From contig NZ_PQCC01000002.1 of assembly GCF_002964785.1 (NCBI RefSeq), forward strand, positions 62,001 to 126,000: a stretch of DNA of 64,000 nt, in the 5' to 3' direction. Of this stretch, positions 36,599 through 46,106 are shown piece by piece. The first letter of the stretch is position 1; each line of letters begins with the position of its first letter. The position numbers were made by a program, and so were the translations under genes. The notes under the pieces are model-generated. The model did not search any database and was not told the origin of the DNA. It saw nothing but the letters and a program-made list of their open reading frames with translations. This DNA comes from Pseudoalteromonas sp. T1lg48 (GTDB lineage: Bacteria; Pseudomonadota; Gammaproteobacteria; Enterobacterales; Alteromonadaceae).

Positions 36599-39076
36599 AT
36601 GGCTGAAGATATTCTCCAAAAACATCAACCTCTTGTGCAAGAGCTCAAGCAGCACCTTGGCGAAAAGGGCTTTAACACCGCCTTTGACAGCAAGACGGCC
36701 GAGCTATCCAAGGGCGATCAGTTCATTATTAAAATGGAATTAAACCGCCTGCGCCAACCCTGCAGTCGGGTCTTAGATTTACGCGGCCTAAGCAAGGGGG
36801 AAATTCAAAACTACCAGTACAATAACCAGCATCACTTTCTCGACGCCGACGCCATTGCCGTGTTTGAACAAGGGGTTAAACGCTTTGGCGACTATACCCA
36901 AGCGGTCTATGAAATGGTTATGCAGCAGGTGCATCATCGTCGCGAACAACGCCAGCAACAAGCTCAGATTGAGCATGACGAGCACGAAGGCGGCCGGCTT
37001 ATTCGCTTTGCTTCTTATGAGTCGCGCCAGCAAGAGCGCATGAATTACGCCATCAAGGTACGGGTTCTGGTTAACGAGCAGCGCATTGAAGGCAAAACCA
37101 GTGATATCTCTCTAGGCGGCGCCAAACTCAAATTACCCCGCCATAGCCTGCTCAAGCGCGGGCAGAGCATCCGGGTACGTTTTACCGGCCTGGAGGAAGA
37201 TTTTGAACTCGGCCTTAAAAATGGTGTGGAATATCAAGTGGTGGCCACAGAGCCGAGCATGGATAACGAGTTTTACTATGCCCGTTTAAAGCGGGGAGAA
37301 GGCCAGGAGATACCTGGCTTCGATGCTTTTTTGGCACGCTTTATCGATGGCAATAAACGCCGCTACAAGGTCAATTTGGACAACACCCTGGATGCGGTGC
37401 TGACCAAGGGTTATGAACAATATTATCTGCCTCGTCTCAATTCGTTGTTTGCCTTTGTCTGTAAGCAACAGGGCAAATTGCAGCCGCGGCTGCTATTAAC
37501 CACGGAAAACAGCCTGGAGTCGCACACTTATTTTTGTGATGAAGAGCGCCGAACCGTTATCGCTAGGCTGCTAAACGAAACCCGCCTTAATTCGGTGCTG
37601 GCGCAGCCGCTGACGCAGCTGGGCCAGGTAAAGCACACCCTCTTGTATAGCTTTACCCATAGCCACAATAACAAAATCTATTTCTACAGCGCCACCGAAT
37701 TGGAGCTGGCCACTCACCCCCACTTGCGTGCCTTATTTTTTGCCTTTGGCAGCCGTAAACCGAGTTGGCGCGTGCATAAGTTGCAGTTGTTGCCGGTGCA
37801 AGGTGACGATGCCCATCTTCCCCTGTCCCTGCCCGATTCCGCCGGCGATGCCATTGCCAAGCTTAACAAGCCCCCCAGCGCCAGGGTATATAGCTACCTG
37901 CGCGGTCTGAGCCATCTTTGCCTGCTGACTCCACTGCACAGCCCGGCGCTGACTAAGCGCCTGCGCCGGTATGAGTTAGATCATTCGGCAGTCAATCAAT
38001 TAAAGGTGTTTGGCCATCGCCGCAGCCACACTCCCGAGCTGGAAATAGTGGCATTAGAATACGCTAATCTGCGTGCCCATAAACGCTATTTATATGCTAC
38101 CGAGATCACCGCAAGCACGGCACAAGACATTGAAATAAAAGCTAAGTCATTGGATTTCAGCGTGTTGGGCATGCAAATTGAATTGGCCGAAGCGGCAAAT
38201 ATTAAAAAAGGCGAGGTGATCACCTTGGCCTTGCCACAGTTGCAGCAGATCACCAAAAAGTTTCACCTGGCACAACTGCCCTATGAGGTGATGGCGATCA
38301 GTAAAAGCGGCACTGTGTTAAACCTCAAGGCCTATCAAAAAGGCCGCCATCCCCATGCCGGGGTGTTATTTTTTGCCCAGTTGATCGACAACAACAAGGA
38401 CAAGCTCCAGCAATGTGAAGAAGAGCCTAAGGTACCCGGGCTGTCGAAGGCGCTGCGCAATATTGTGATTAAAAACCTGTGTCAAACGCCACTGTATTTT
38501 TGCAAGCAAGACAACCAGTTGGCCCTAGGCGCCATCGGCCTTGGGCGTTACGGCAACAGCATTCACCACATATGGCAACACTTTGGTGAGCTAGGCAGAC
38601 ACCCGGACTTAAGCGCCTTGTTTAACGGCCAAAACTTACAATTACTGACCGATACCCTGCATCAGAGCAATCGCCAAGATAAGGCCAAGGCCTTTGATCT
38701 GTTTATTCATGTGCGCCCAAAAGAAGATAAGATAGCCAACGCTATAAGCTGTCGCTGTATCCCCATTGAGCAAGATTATCAGGCGATCACGCCCTTTATT
38801 AACGACGCCCTGGATGGAGGCTTACTCTTTGCCTATCGGTTATTTTTATCCAAAACTGGGCGTCCGGATACCAAGTATCTGCTCAGCGAGCTGAAATACA
38901 TTAGCCATTATGCCCTACACAAGGCCAGGGAATTAGAAGACGCCCTGTGGCAGGTAGAGGGGGTGATCGACGCCCTGGCCATAGACGAGCTGATCCCTCG
39001 GCTTACGCATGTGGATATCGGCGCCTACCAAGGTATGGTCGAGCGCCGCACAAAGTGGCTACAGCGTATTGATTAA
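36599..39076 (+). CDS. Large protein with two PilZ domains
   Basis: This 825-residue cytoplasmic protein has a PilZ domain at about residues 140-240, with R-rich entry ESRQQERMNYAIKVRV and DISLGGAKLKL. A second one starts at about 490 (RAHKRYLYATEIT and SLDFSVLGMQIELAE). PilZ domains bind cyclic di-GMP, so this may be a c-di-GMP receptor. The first domain has the D-x-S-x-x-G element; the second keeps it as DFSVLG. The rest is not recognised. It is divergent from radA and convergent with serB, with a 4-nt overlap at the ends; the same neighbours occur in Shewanella-like genomes. Confidence 0.85.
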   Translation: MAEDILQKHQPLVQELKQHLGEKGFNTAFDSKTAELSKGDQFIIKMELNRLRQPCSRVLDLRGLSKGEIQNYQYNNQHHFLDADAIAVFEQGVKRFGDYTQAVYEMVMQQVHHRREQRQQQAQIEHDEHEGGRLIRFASYESRQQERMNYAIKVRVLVNEQRIEGKTSDISLGGAKLKLPRHSLLKRGQSIRVRFTGLEEDFELGLKNGVEYQVVATEPSMDNEFYYARLKRGEGQEIPGFDAFLARFIDGNKRRYKVNLDNTLDAVLTKGYEQYYLPRLNSLFAFVCKQQGKLQPRLLLTTENSLESHTYFCDEERRTVIARLLNETRLNSVLAQPLTQLGQVKHTLLYSFTHSHNNKIYFYSATELELATHPHLRALFFAFGSRKPSWRVHKLQLLPVQGDDAHLPLSLPDSAGDAIAKLNKPPSARVYSYLRGLSHLCLLTPLHSPALTKRLRRYELDHSAVNQLKVFGHRRSHTPELEIVALEYANLRAHKRYLYATEITASTAQDIEIKAKSLDFSVLGMQIELAEAANIKKGEVITLALPQLQQITKKFHLAQLPYEVMAISKSGTVLNLKAYQKGRHPHAGVLFFAQLIDNNKDKLQQCEEEPKVPGLSKALRNIVIKNLCQTPLYFCKQDNQLALGAIGLGRYGNSIHHIWQHFGELGRHPDLSALFNGQNLQLLTDTLHQSNRQDKAKAFDLFIHVRPKEDKIANAISCRCIPIEQDYQAITPFINDALDGGLLFAYRLFLSKTGRPDTKYLLSELKYISHYALHKARELEDALWQVEGVIDALAIDELIPRLTHVDIGAYQGMVERRTKWLQRID

Positions 39077-40086
39077 CGTGCCGGAATAGTCAAAAAGTAA
39101 AGCAGTTGCGCCAGGCTTCCGGCGGTGATCGCCGCCGGCGCTTCGGCCACAACCTTGGCCTTACCGTGGACCGCCACCCCTAAGCCAGCCTGATGCAGCA
39201 TCAGCAAATCATTAGCGCCGTCACCTATGGCCAGGGTTTGCGCCTTTGCCAGACCCAGTTCATCGCGGTAGGCACACAAAAAGCGCGCTTTTTCATCGGC
39301 GTCGACGATTTTCCCACTTACAGTGCCCACCAGTACCTCACCATCGTCGTCCAAGGTATTAGCATGAATACGATCTAGGTTTAACAGCTGCTGCACATGT
39401 GCGGCAAAAGGCACAAAGCCGCCAGAGGCAATGGCCAGATGCCACTTGTGTTCTCGTAAGACTTCGCACACCTGCTCTATGCCCGGCATAAGCGGCAACT
39501 GATTTTGTAACTCGGCCACCAACTTTAATGGGATCCCCTCTAACTTGGCGACCCGCTGACGTAGACTGGCGCTAAATTCCAATTTGCCGGCCATGGCCTG
39601 CGCGGTCACCGCCGCCACCTCGTCATAGACACCACCAAGGCGGGCGATTTCATCGATGCATTCAATGGTAATGGCCGTGGAGTCCATATCCATCACCAGT
39701 AACCCGGGCTCACTGAGCTTGGGCGGATTAACCAGCACGGCACATTGCACGCCGTTATCGGCGCCATACTGCTTTAGTTGCTGCGCTAATTCCGCAGCCT
39801 CGCCGTGTACGCTAAAGACAAACGCGGGTGGCAGATCGCTGTGGGCTTCAAAGCGGCAAACAGCGCTCACTTGGCCCGGCCACAGCTGTAATTGCTGTGC
39901 TAAATTAGCCACTTGCATGCCAAGTTGAAAGCCAAAAAGTAATACATAGGTCGGAGTTTGCGCCTCCTTGTCTGCCACCAAAGACGAATGGTCGATGTCA
40001 TACCAAAGGTTTAAACTAAGCAGATTACTTAAGGACAGGTCGTCTTGCTGTGCTAAAGTAGAAAAGGCAATATTAGGCTGTGACAT
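39073..40086 (-). CDS. serB: Phosphoserine phosphatase
   Basis: SerB, a HAD-family phosphatase, makes L-serine from phosphoserine. The catalytic motif DMDSTAITIECIDEIA has the nucleophile at about residue 133. Motif II lies in AIASGGFVPF and motif III in IGDGANDLLML. At 337 residues it has the N-terminal extension usual in gammaproteobacteria. ATG at 40086 is preceded by GGGAG; an in-frame TTG one codon upstream is not needed. Divergent from smp. Confidence 0.95.
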   Translation of the reverse strand: MSQPNIAFSTLAQQDDLSLSNLLSLNLWYDIDHSSLVADKEAQTPTYVLLFGFQLGMQVANLAQQLQLWPGQVSAVCRFEAHSDLPPAFVFSVHGEAAELAQQLKQYGADNGVQCAVLVNPPKLSEPGLLVMDMDSTAITIECIDEIARLGGVYDEVAAVTAQAMAGKLEFSASLRQRVAKLEGIPLKLVAELQNQLPLMPGIEQVCEVLREHKWHLAIASGGFVPFAAHVQQLLNLDRIHANTLDDDGEVLVGTVSGKIVDADEKARFLCAYRDELGLAKAQTLAIGDGANDLLMLHQAGLGVAVHGKAKVVAEAPAAITAGSLAQLLYFLTIPAR

Positions 40087-40148
40087 CAAAGGCTCCCAGG
40101 CGAAATTTAATCGTGATTACGGCACTGCCAATTTAATCATCGATAGCC

Positions 40149-40799
40149 ATGAAAGTCAGTAACCACATGAGCGATATGAGAAATAAACAAGTAAAAAACC
40201 CGGTGCGCACCTCGCGATGGCAACGCCTTAGACGCTTGCTCTTTGCCGCGCTGTGTTTTGTGTTATTAACCTGGATGGCCTTTAACACCAGCTTCCAGGG
40301 TCATCATATGCTCTACCAGCAAGGCTATCACAGTGCAAAAAGCCTATCGCAGCAGCTGGCCCTGACCGCGGCCCTACCGCTGGAACAAAACAACAAGCCA
40401 CGCCTGGGCGAGTTAACCAACCAGCTCAGCAGTGATGCGGTGATCCAAAGCGCGGTTATTTACGATATGTATGGCACCGCTCAGGCACACAGCGAGGCCT
40501 ATAGCCCCTACCAATCCAGCCAGGGGATCACTCAGGCTACGCCGGGGATCAGCAAGCTGACGCAACCCATAGTAGTGCCGATAAACTCCCCGCAAGACAA
40601 TAAGCCCATCGGCTTTGCCCGGGTTAATTACCTGCCGCAAACCGCCATAGACACCAGCCACCGTTATATTCATGAGGTCGGTCGCCAGGTGCTGCTGATG
40701 CTGTTTATTTGCTGCATCTTTACCTGGCAGCTGGGTCGCGGCCTAAAGCGCTGGCAGTTAAAGCGTTACTTTCGCAAAAAAGCCAAACAGTTCAAATAA
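40149..40799 (+). CDS. Smp/YtjB (AhpA-like) membrane protein
   Basis: The 216-residue protein has two hydrophobic helices, near residues 28-43 (LLFAALCFVLLTWMAF) and 176-190 (VLLMLFICCIFTW). Between them is a periplasmic domain (YDMYGTAQAHSEAYSP) in the style of the Smp/YtjB family. The basic C-terminus follows. In E. coli and relatives this gene is the divergent neighbour of serB, as here. Function is poorly known; AhpA of Vibrio promotes haemolysis. Its 3' end overlaps yjjV by 34 nt on the opposite strand. Confidence 0.8.
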   Translation: MKVSNHMSDMRNKQVKNPVRTSRWQRLRRLLFAALCFVLLTWMAFNTSFQGHHMLYQQGYHSAKSLSQQLALTAALPLEQNNKPRLGELTNQLSSDAVIQSAVIYDMYGTAQAHSEAYSPYQSSQGITQATPGISKLTQPIVVPINSPQDNKPIGFARVNYLPQTAIDTSHRYIHEVGRQVLLMLFICCIFTWQLGRGLKRWQLKRYFRKKAKQFK

Positions 40800-41533
40800 A
40801 GCTGCTCGCTTAAGGCGTGATAGTCCTGCCTCTGCAACAACTCGGCCAGAGCCAAAAACACCTTAGGTAAGCGCTCCGGGGTATTCCTTCGCCCCTGATA
40901 GCCACACAAAGGCATGCTTGGCGCATCGGTTTCCAACAACAGATGTTCGACGCCTACGTGCCGCAGGGCCTGCTGGGTTTTCTGCGCTCTGGGATAGGTA
41001 ATGGTGCCCCCTACTCCAAGTTTAAACCCAGCCTTGATATAACTTTCGGCCACCTGCTGTGAACCGGAAAACGCATGGATCACGCCCCCAAACTTGGGCG
41101 GGCAACGCTTAAAGGCGGCGGCGATCAAATCGTGGCTTTGCCTGTGGTGGACAATCAAGGGGAGCTGGGACTCATTGGCCAAAGCGATGTGCGCCTCAAA
41201 TAAGCGCTGCTGCTTTTCTAACTCGCCGACGCTTCTATCCAGGCCACACTCACCGACGGCGACCAAGGTCTGACGGTTTGCTGCAATTAAATCGCCCAGC
41301 TCATCGATGTGTTGCTCTTGATGTTGCTCTAAGAAGTACGGATGCAGGCCGGCACCGATATAGGTCGTGGGGTATTGTTTGGTGAAGGTAAGCAGCTTGT
41401 TGGATTGTGCCAGGCTGACACCCGGCACCACACAGTGCGTGACTCCCAGCGCCTGAGCATTGGCAATGCACTGCGCTCTGTCATCATCGAATTCTTTAAA
41501 ATCGAGATGACAATGGGAGTCGATAAAGCGCAT
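40766..41533 (-). CDS. yjjV: TatD-family metal-dependent hydrolase (YjjV-like)
   Basis: The TatD family comprises metal-dependent phosphoesterases, often DNases. The 255-residue barrel has FIDSHCHLDF (first metal ligands), VGECGLDRS, LPLIVHHRQSHD, HAFSGSQQVAESY and LLETDAPSMPLCGYQG. These match E. coli YjjV in order. Its start is one base into the pdxH stop (TAATG), indicating coupling with pdxH. Confidence 0.9.
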   Translation of the reverse strand: MRFIDSHCHLDFKEFDDDRAQCIANAQALGVTHCVVPGVSLAQSNKLLTFTKQYPTTYIGAGLHPYFLEQHQEQHIDELGDLIAANRQTLVAVGECGLDRSVGELEKQQRLFEAHIALANESQLPLIVHHRQSHDLIAAAFKRCPPKFGGVIHAFSGSQQVAESYIKAGFKLGVGGTITYPRAQKTQQALRHVGVEHLLLETDAPSMPLCGYQGRRNTPERLPKVFLALAELLQRQDYHALSEQLYLNCLAFLRK

Positions 41534-42171
41534 TAGGGGTTTAAGCGCTCTACGCGCCAGCTGTTGTCTTCCTGGCGAATATACATAAAGCGGTCATGAA
41601 GGCGATGAGCACCGCCTTGCCAAAACTCCACCTTGGTGGGTTTAACGCAGTAGCCGCCCCAGAAATCCGGCAAGGGGATTTCCCCCTTAGCAAACTTGTT
41701 CTTCATTTGCGTGAACTTTTCCATCAACACCTGACGTGAAGACACAGGTCGACTCTGGCTCGACGCCCAAGCCGCAAGCTGGCTTTCCTTGGGGCGGGAT
41801 AAAAAGTACTTGGCCACAGCGGATGTAGGCAGGGGCTGCGCCTCACCATAGACAATCACCTGACGTTCAAACATATGCCAGGGGAAATGCAGACTGATTT
41901 TGTTGTTCTTCGCCAATTCACTGGCCTTACGTGAGCCGGTATTGGTAAAGAAGACAAAGCCGTTTTCGTCGAGGCTTTTCAACAGCACGATGCGCTGCGA
42001 AGGCTGACCTTGTTCATCCACCGTCGCCACCACCATGGCCGTGGGGTCGGGAATTTGCGCCTCAATGGCCTGCTCAAGCCACTTCTCGAATTGCGCAATG
42101 GGGTCAGCCTCAAGCATGCTCTCGTCTAACCCACCTTGTAAATATTCACGACGAATATCATCAAGTTTCAT
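41533..42171 (-). CDS. pdxH: Pyridoxamine 5'-phosphate oxidase
   Basis: PdxH uses FMN and oxygen to oxidise pyridoxine/pyridoxamine phosphate to pyridoxal phosphate. The 212-residue product carries [52 protein letters not shown] and the C-terminal substrate block [14 protein letters not shown] followed by WRVERLNP. It starts a two-gene unit with yjjV. Two stem-loop repeats lie upstream, between pdxH and argS. Confidence 0.96.
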   Translation of the reverse strand: MKLDDIRREYLQGGLDESMLEADPIAQFEKWLEQAIEAQIPDPTAMVVATVDEQGQPSQRIVLLKSLDENGFVFFTNTGSRKASELAKNNKISLHFPWHMFERQVIVYGEAQPLPTSAVAKYFLSRPKESQLAAWASSQSRPVSSRQVLMEKFTQMKNKFAKGEIPLPDFWGGYCVKPTKVEFWQGGAHRLHDRFMYIRQEDNSWRVERLNP

Positions 42172-42237
42172 ATCAAATCCTTCTAATTATCACCGCCGTC
42201 TAATACACAAATTGCAGCATCATCACCAGCAAATGCA

Positions 42238-42344
42238 GAAGTGCTAGTTAGGCAGAGAAATGATTCATGTCGAGGACCATACATAGAGTATGTGACTCTG
42301 ACTCAATCATTTCTCTAACGCAGCTAAAGCGAACTACACGCCGC
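42238..42344. repeat. Stem-loop repeat, copy 1
   Basis: A 107-bp unit with conserved ends (GAAGTGCT...TTAGGC and ...GCGAACTACA.GCCGC). It has a 12-bp perfect outer stem, AGAGAAATGATT (42254-42265) with AATCATTTCTCT (42305-42316), and a small inner hairpin CATAC-ATAGA-GTATG followed by TGACT. A second copy follows 17 bp later with a different outer stem. No gene lies in it. Confidence 0.8.
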
Positions 42345-42361
42345 CTGATTCAGCCAGTGTA

Positions 42362-42467
42362 GAAGTGCTGACTAGGCGGTACTCTTTTTATCCCTAGGAG
42401 CATACATAAAGTATGTGACTGGTGTTCAAAAAGAGTACCAACGCCGTCAAAACGAACTACAGGCCGC
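42362..42467. repeat. Stem-loop repeat, copy 2
   Basis: A 106-bp unit with the same ends and the same inner hairpin (CATAC-ATAAA-GTATG-TGACT) as copy 1. The outer stem is GGTACTCTTTTT (42378-42389) with AAAAAGAGTACC (42428-42439). Stem sequences of the two copies are unrelated, yet each is perfectly paired. It ends 5 bp beyond the argS stop codon. On the argS strand copy 2 would form in the 3' untranslated RNA. Confidence 0.8.
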
Positions 42468-42472
42468 TGAGA

Positions 42473-44215
42473 TTACATTTGCTCCATAACCTCGATGCCG
42501 AGTAAGTCGAGACCTTGGCGTAAAGTCTTCGCCACTAGCGAACACAACACCAAACGGCTAGCCTTATCTTCCTCACTCACACCCTCTTTCAGTACCGGGC
42601 AGGCTTCGTAGAAGCTCATATACAGGCTCGCCAGCTCATACAGATAACCACATAATACGTGCGGCGTTGCATCTGCGACCATTTGATCCAGCACTTCTTC
42701 AAACTGCATCAGTTTAATGGCCAGTGCTTTTTCCTGTGGCTCGGCAATCACTACCGGCGCCTGATGGGCGGCGCTGTCGATACCGGCCTTGCGGAAGATA
42801 CTCTTAACACGCGTATAGGCATATTGCAGATAAGGAGCCGTGGCACCTTCAAAGCTCAGCATAGTATCCCAGTTAAAGATATAGTCGCTGGTACGGTTCT
42901 TCGACAAGTCCGCATATTTCACCGCGCCAATACCCACCTTAGTGGCGATCTCTTCCTGCTCCTGGTCGTTTAACGGCGACTCACGCTCCGACAATTTCGC
43001 CTTGGCGCGGGTGACCGCTTCATCAAGCAGGTCCGCCAGTTTTACCGTACCGCCGGTGCGGGTTTTAAACGGCTTGCCGTCTTCACCCATCATGGTGCCG
43101 AACGGGCAGAATTCGTAGCTGGTTTCATCGCGCAGTAAACCGGCCTTGCGTGCGGTAATTTCAACCTGGCTAAAGTGCAGGCTTTGACGGGCATCCACGA
43201 AGATCATGATGCGATCCGCACCCAGCTTATGTGAACGGTACTCACAGGCTGCCAGGTCTGTGGTTGCATACAAGAAGCCACCACCAGATTTTTGCACGAT
43301 AAATACCGAGGGCTCGCCGTCTTTGTTGGCCAGCTCATCAAGGAACACCACCTGGGCACCTTGGTCTTCTTTGGCAATGCCTTGTTCACGCAGCACATCG
43401 ATCATGCGCTGTAGCTCGCTGTTGTAGGCACTTTCAGCGTAGATATCTTCACGCTTAAGGGTCACGTTCAGCTTTTCGTATACTTCTTCAGAGTGCTTAA
43501 CCGAGGTATCGATAAACATCTGCCATAGTTTGTCGCAATGAGCATCGCCTTGCTGAAGTTTTACCACGTACTCGCGGGCACGATCGGCAAAGCCTTCTTC
43601 ATCGTCAAAACGCTTTTTCGCGTCACGGTAGAAGCTCTCAAGGTCGGCCAGGGCCACCTTTTCCAGGTCAACGCCGTCATTAAGCAGGTCTTCAAGGTGC
43701 GCAATCAACATACCGAATTGTGTGCCCCAGTCGCCCATGTGGTTTTGACGAATGACTTTGTCACCACGGAACTCCAGGGTACGAGCAATGGCATCACCGA
43801 TAATGGTTGAGCGCAGGTGACCCACGTGCATTTCTTTGGCCAGGTTAGGTGACGAATAGTCAACCACAACCGTGTCGGCTTTCGCATGCTCGGCCACACC
43901 CAGTTTGGCATCCTGGTTAGCGCTGGCCACAGACTCGGCCAGAAACTCAGGCTTAAGGTGAATATTGATAAAACCTGGGCCGGCAATTTCAACCTTATCC
44001 GCTAAATCAGATACGTCTAACGCATCGATAATTTTTTGCGCCAGTTCACGGGGGTTGGTTTTTAGTTTTTTGGCCGCGCCCATGGCGCCATTGATTTGGT
44101 AATCACCGAACTGCGGACGCGTGCTTTGCGTTACCGCTGGATTTGTGCCTTCTTCAAGCCCCGCAGCAAGCATGGCGGCATTGGCTTTGTCGATTAAAAT
44201 TTGTTTAATGTTCAT
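42473..44215 (-). CDS. argS: Arginyl-tRNA synthetase
   Basis: ArgS charges tRNA-Arg. The 580-residue class I synthetase has the Arg N-terminal domain ([18 protein letters not shown]). The HIGH motif variant lies in [21 protein letters not shown] (split here: [21 protein letters not shown]). The anticodon-binding end has [12 protein letters not shown] and [20 protein letters not shown]. No KMSKS is seen, which is usual for this enzyme ([14 protein letters not shown]). Two stem-loop repeats lie just past its stop. Confidence 0.97.
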   Translation of the reverse strand: MNIKQILIDKANAAMLAAGLEEGTNPAVTQSTRPQFGDYQINGAMGAAKKLKTNPRELAQKIIDALDVSDLADKVEIAGPGFINIHLKPEFLAESVASANQDAKLGVAEHAKADTVVVDYSSPNLAKEMHVGHLRSTIIGDAIARTLEFRGDKVIRQNHMGDWGTQFGMLIAHLEDLLNDGVDLEKVALADLESFYRDAKKRFDDEEGFADRAREYVVKLQQGDAHCDKLWQMFIDTSVKHSEEVYEKLNVTLKREDIYAESAYNSELQRMIDVLREQGIAKEDQGAQVVFLDELANKDGEPSVFIVQKSGGGFLYATTDLAACEYRSHKLGADRIMIFVDARQSLHFSQVEITARKAGLLRDETSYEFCPFGTMMGEDGKPFKTRTGGTVKLADLLDEAVTRAKAKLSERESPLNDQEQEEIATKVGIGAVKYADLSKNRTSDYIFNWDTMLSFEGATAPYLQYAYTRVKSIFRKAGIDSAAHQAPVVIAEPQEKALAIKLMQFEEVLDQMVADATPHVLCGYLYELASLYMSFYEACPVLKEGVSEEDKASRLVLCSLVAKTLRQGLDLLGIEVMEQM

Positions 44216-44274
44216 CGTTGCAGTTACCTTGCAATTGGGCCAGCATCACGCTGGCCGAGATAAATTAGGGGCGA

Positions 44275-45861
44275 TTAGTGTTCACGGGTCTCACTGAAGC
44301 TCACTTCAGGATAACGTTCCATCGACAGATTTAAGTTTACACGGGTTGGCGCTATGTAGGTGAGGTTATCCCCGCCATCGAGTGCCAGGTTCGCTTCACA
44401 CTTGCGTTTGAATTCTTCAAACTTTTTCACGTCATCGCAAGAAACCCAGCGTGCGGTATTAACATTGACGCTCTCATAAATGGCATCCACCTTGTATTCC
44501 GCTTTCAAGCGCGCTACAACCACGTCGAACTGCAGCACACCAACCGCGCCTACAATCAAGTCGTTGTTAATAAGCGGGCGGAAAACCTGTACCGCGCCTT
44601 CTTCAGAAAGCTGTACCAGTCCCTTAAGCAATTGCTTTTGCTTGAGTGGATCTTTCAAACGAATACGGCGGAAAAGTTCCGGCGCAAAGTTTGGAATACC
44701 GCTGAATTTTAGTTTTTCACCGTCGGTGAAGGTATCACCAATCTGAATGGTGCCATGGTTGTGCAGACCAATGATGTCACCGGCGTAGGCATCTTGCGCA
44801 CGCTCACGGTCACCGGCCATAAAGGTGACCGCATCGGAGATGCTCACCTGCTTGCCCAAACGTACATGATTCATCTTCATGCCTTGGGTGTATTTACCAG
44901 ACACAATACGCATAAAGGCGATGCGGTCGCGGTGTTTCGGGTCCATGTTGGCCTGAATTTTAAAGACGAAGCCGGAGAACTTGTCATCCTCGGCGCTGAC
45001 TTGGCGCTCGTCATCGGTTTGACGCGGCATAGGTGCCGGCGCCCACTCGGTGAGGCCATCCAGCATATGGTCAACGCCGAAGTTACCCAGGGCGGTACCA
45101 AAGTAAACCGGTGTTAGGTCACCGCTAAGGAACATCTCAAGGTCAAATTCGTTTGATGCCCCTTGTACTAGCTCGATTTCTTCACGCAGTTGCTCCGCCA
45201 GACTCTCGCCTACCGCTTCATCCAACTCGCTATTATCCAGGCCCTTGATGGTACGCACGTCTTGAATTGTGTGGCCTTGGCCGGTTTGATACAAAATGGT
45301 TTCATCACGATGCAGGTGATACACACCTTTAAACTCTTTACCACAGCCGATAGGCCAGGTGATGGGCGCACACATGATGTTAAGCTCGGTTTCCACCTCA
45401 TCAAGCAACTCCATTGGGTCGCGAATATCGCGGTCCAATTTGTTCATAAAGGTGACGATCGGCGTATCACGCAATCGGGTTACTTCCATTAGCTTACGCG
45501 TTCGATCCTCTACACCCTTGGCGGCATCGATCACCATCAAACAGGAGTCAACGGCGGTCAGGGTACGGTAGGTATCTTCCGAGAAGTCTTCGTGTCCCGG
45601 GGTGTCCAGCAGGTTAACTAAGCGCTCATTGTAAGGAAACTGCATCACCGAGGTGGTGACCGAGATACCACGCTCTTTTTCCATTTCCATCCAGTCCGAT
45701 TTAGCATGCTGGTTGGAGCCACGGCCCTTGACCGTACCGGCCTTTTGAATGGCCTGACCGAATAGGAGTACCTTCTCGGTGATGGTTGTTTTACCCGCAT
45801 CCGGGTGAGAGATGATCGCAAAGGTGCGACGCTTATTAATTTGCTGTATTAATTCTGACAT
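44275..45861 (-). CDS. prfC: Peptide chain release factor 3
   Basis: RF3 is the GTPase that recycles RF1/RF2 from ribosomes. The 528-residue product starts [20 protein letters not shown], and has the P-loop [13 protein letters not shown]3 [14 protein letters not shown] and G4 [10 protein letters not shown], then domains II and III ([31 protein letters not shown]). A longer frame to 45930 is open, but the added residues are not seen in the family. A 60-nt gap separates it from argS. Confidence 0.96.
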   Translation of the reverse strand: MSELIQQINKRRTFAIISHPDAGKTTITEKVLLFGQAIQKAGTVKGRGSNQHAKSDWMEMEKERGISVTTSVMQFPYNERLVNLLDTPGHEDFSEDTYRTLTAVDSCLMVIDAAKGVEDRTRKLMEVTRLRDTPIVTFMNKLDRDIRDPMELLDEVETELNIMCAPITWPIGCGKEFKGVYHLHRDETILYQTGQGHTIQDVRTIKGLDNSELDEAVGESLAEQLREEIELVQGASNEFDLEMFLSGDLTPVYFGTALGNFGVDHMLDGLTEWAPAPMPRQTDDERQVSAEDDKFSGFVFKIQANMDPKHRDRIAFMRIVSGKYTQGMKMNHVRLGKQVSISDAVTFMAGDRERAQDAYAGDIIGLHNHGTIQIGDTFTDGEKLKFSGIPNFAPELFRRIRLKDPLKQKQLLKGLVQLSEEGAVQVFRPLINNDLIVGAVGVLQFDVVVARLKAEYKVDAIYESVNVNTARWVSCDDVKKFEEFKRKCEANLALDGGDNLTYIAPTRVNLNLSMERYPEVSFSETREH

Positions 45862-46106
45862 GCGGTCACTTATGAGCTGTCGACCCAACCACAACGAGGC
45901 GGTTAAGTCGCAATTAAATTTTAAAGACATTAATGCCCGAGATTATACCGACTTTAGGGTGTGCACAAAAGCGCCGAATACAAGTAAAAGTGACTTCATG
46001 GCCCACCTATGTGTATTATTACTGAGCATTTTGTATAATTTTTTTGTTGTGGTGTTTACCATAACGCGCTCAGGCCATTTTAAGACGTTGCAAGGAGGCG
46101 CACACC

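Noticed and set aside
42247..42253. GTTAGGC heptamer resembling an integron attC core site
   Set aside because: The second copy has ACTAGGC, the matching inverse core is in the wrong order, and no integrase or gene cassette is near; the elements are treated as stem-loop repeats instead.
45862..45930. Longer start of prfC
   Set aside because: Release factor 3 begins at the downstream ATG in homologues.
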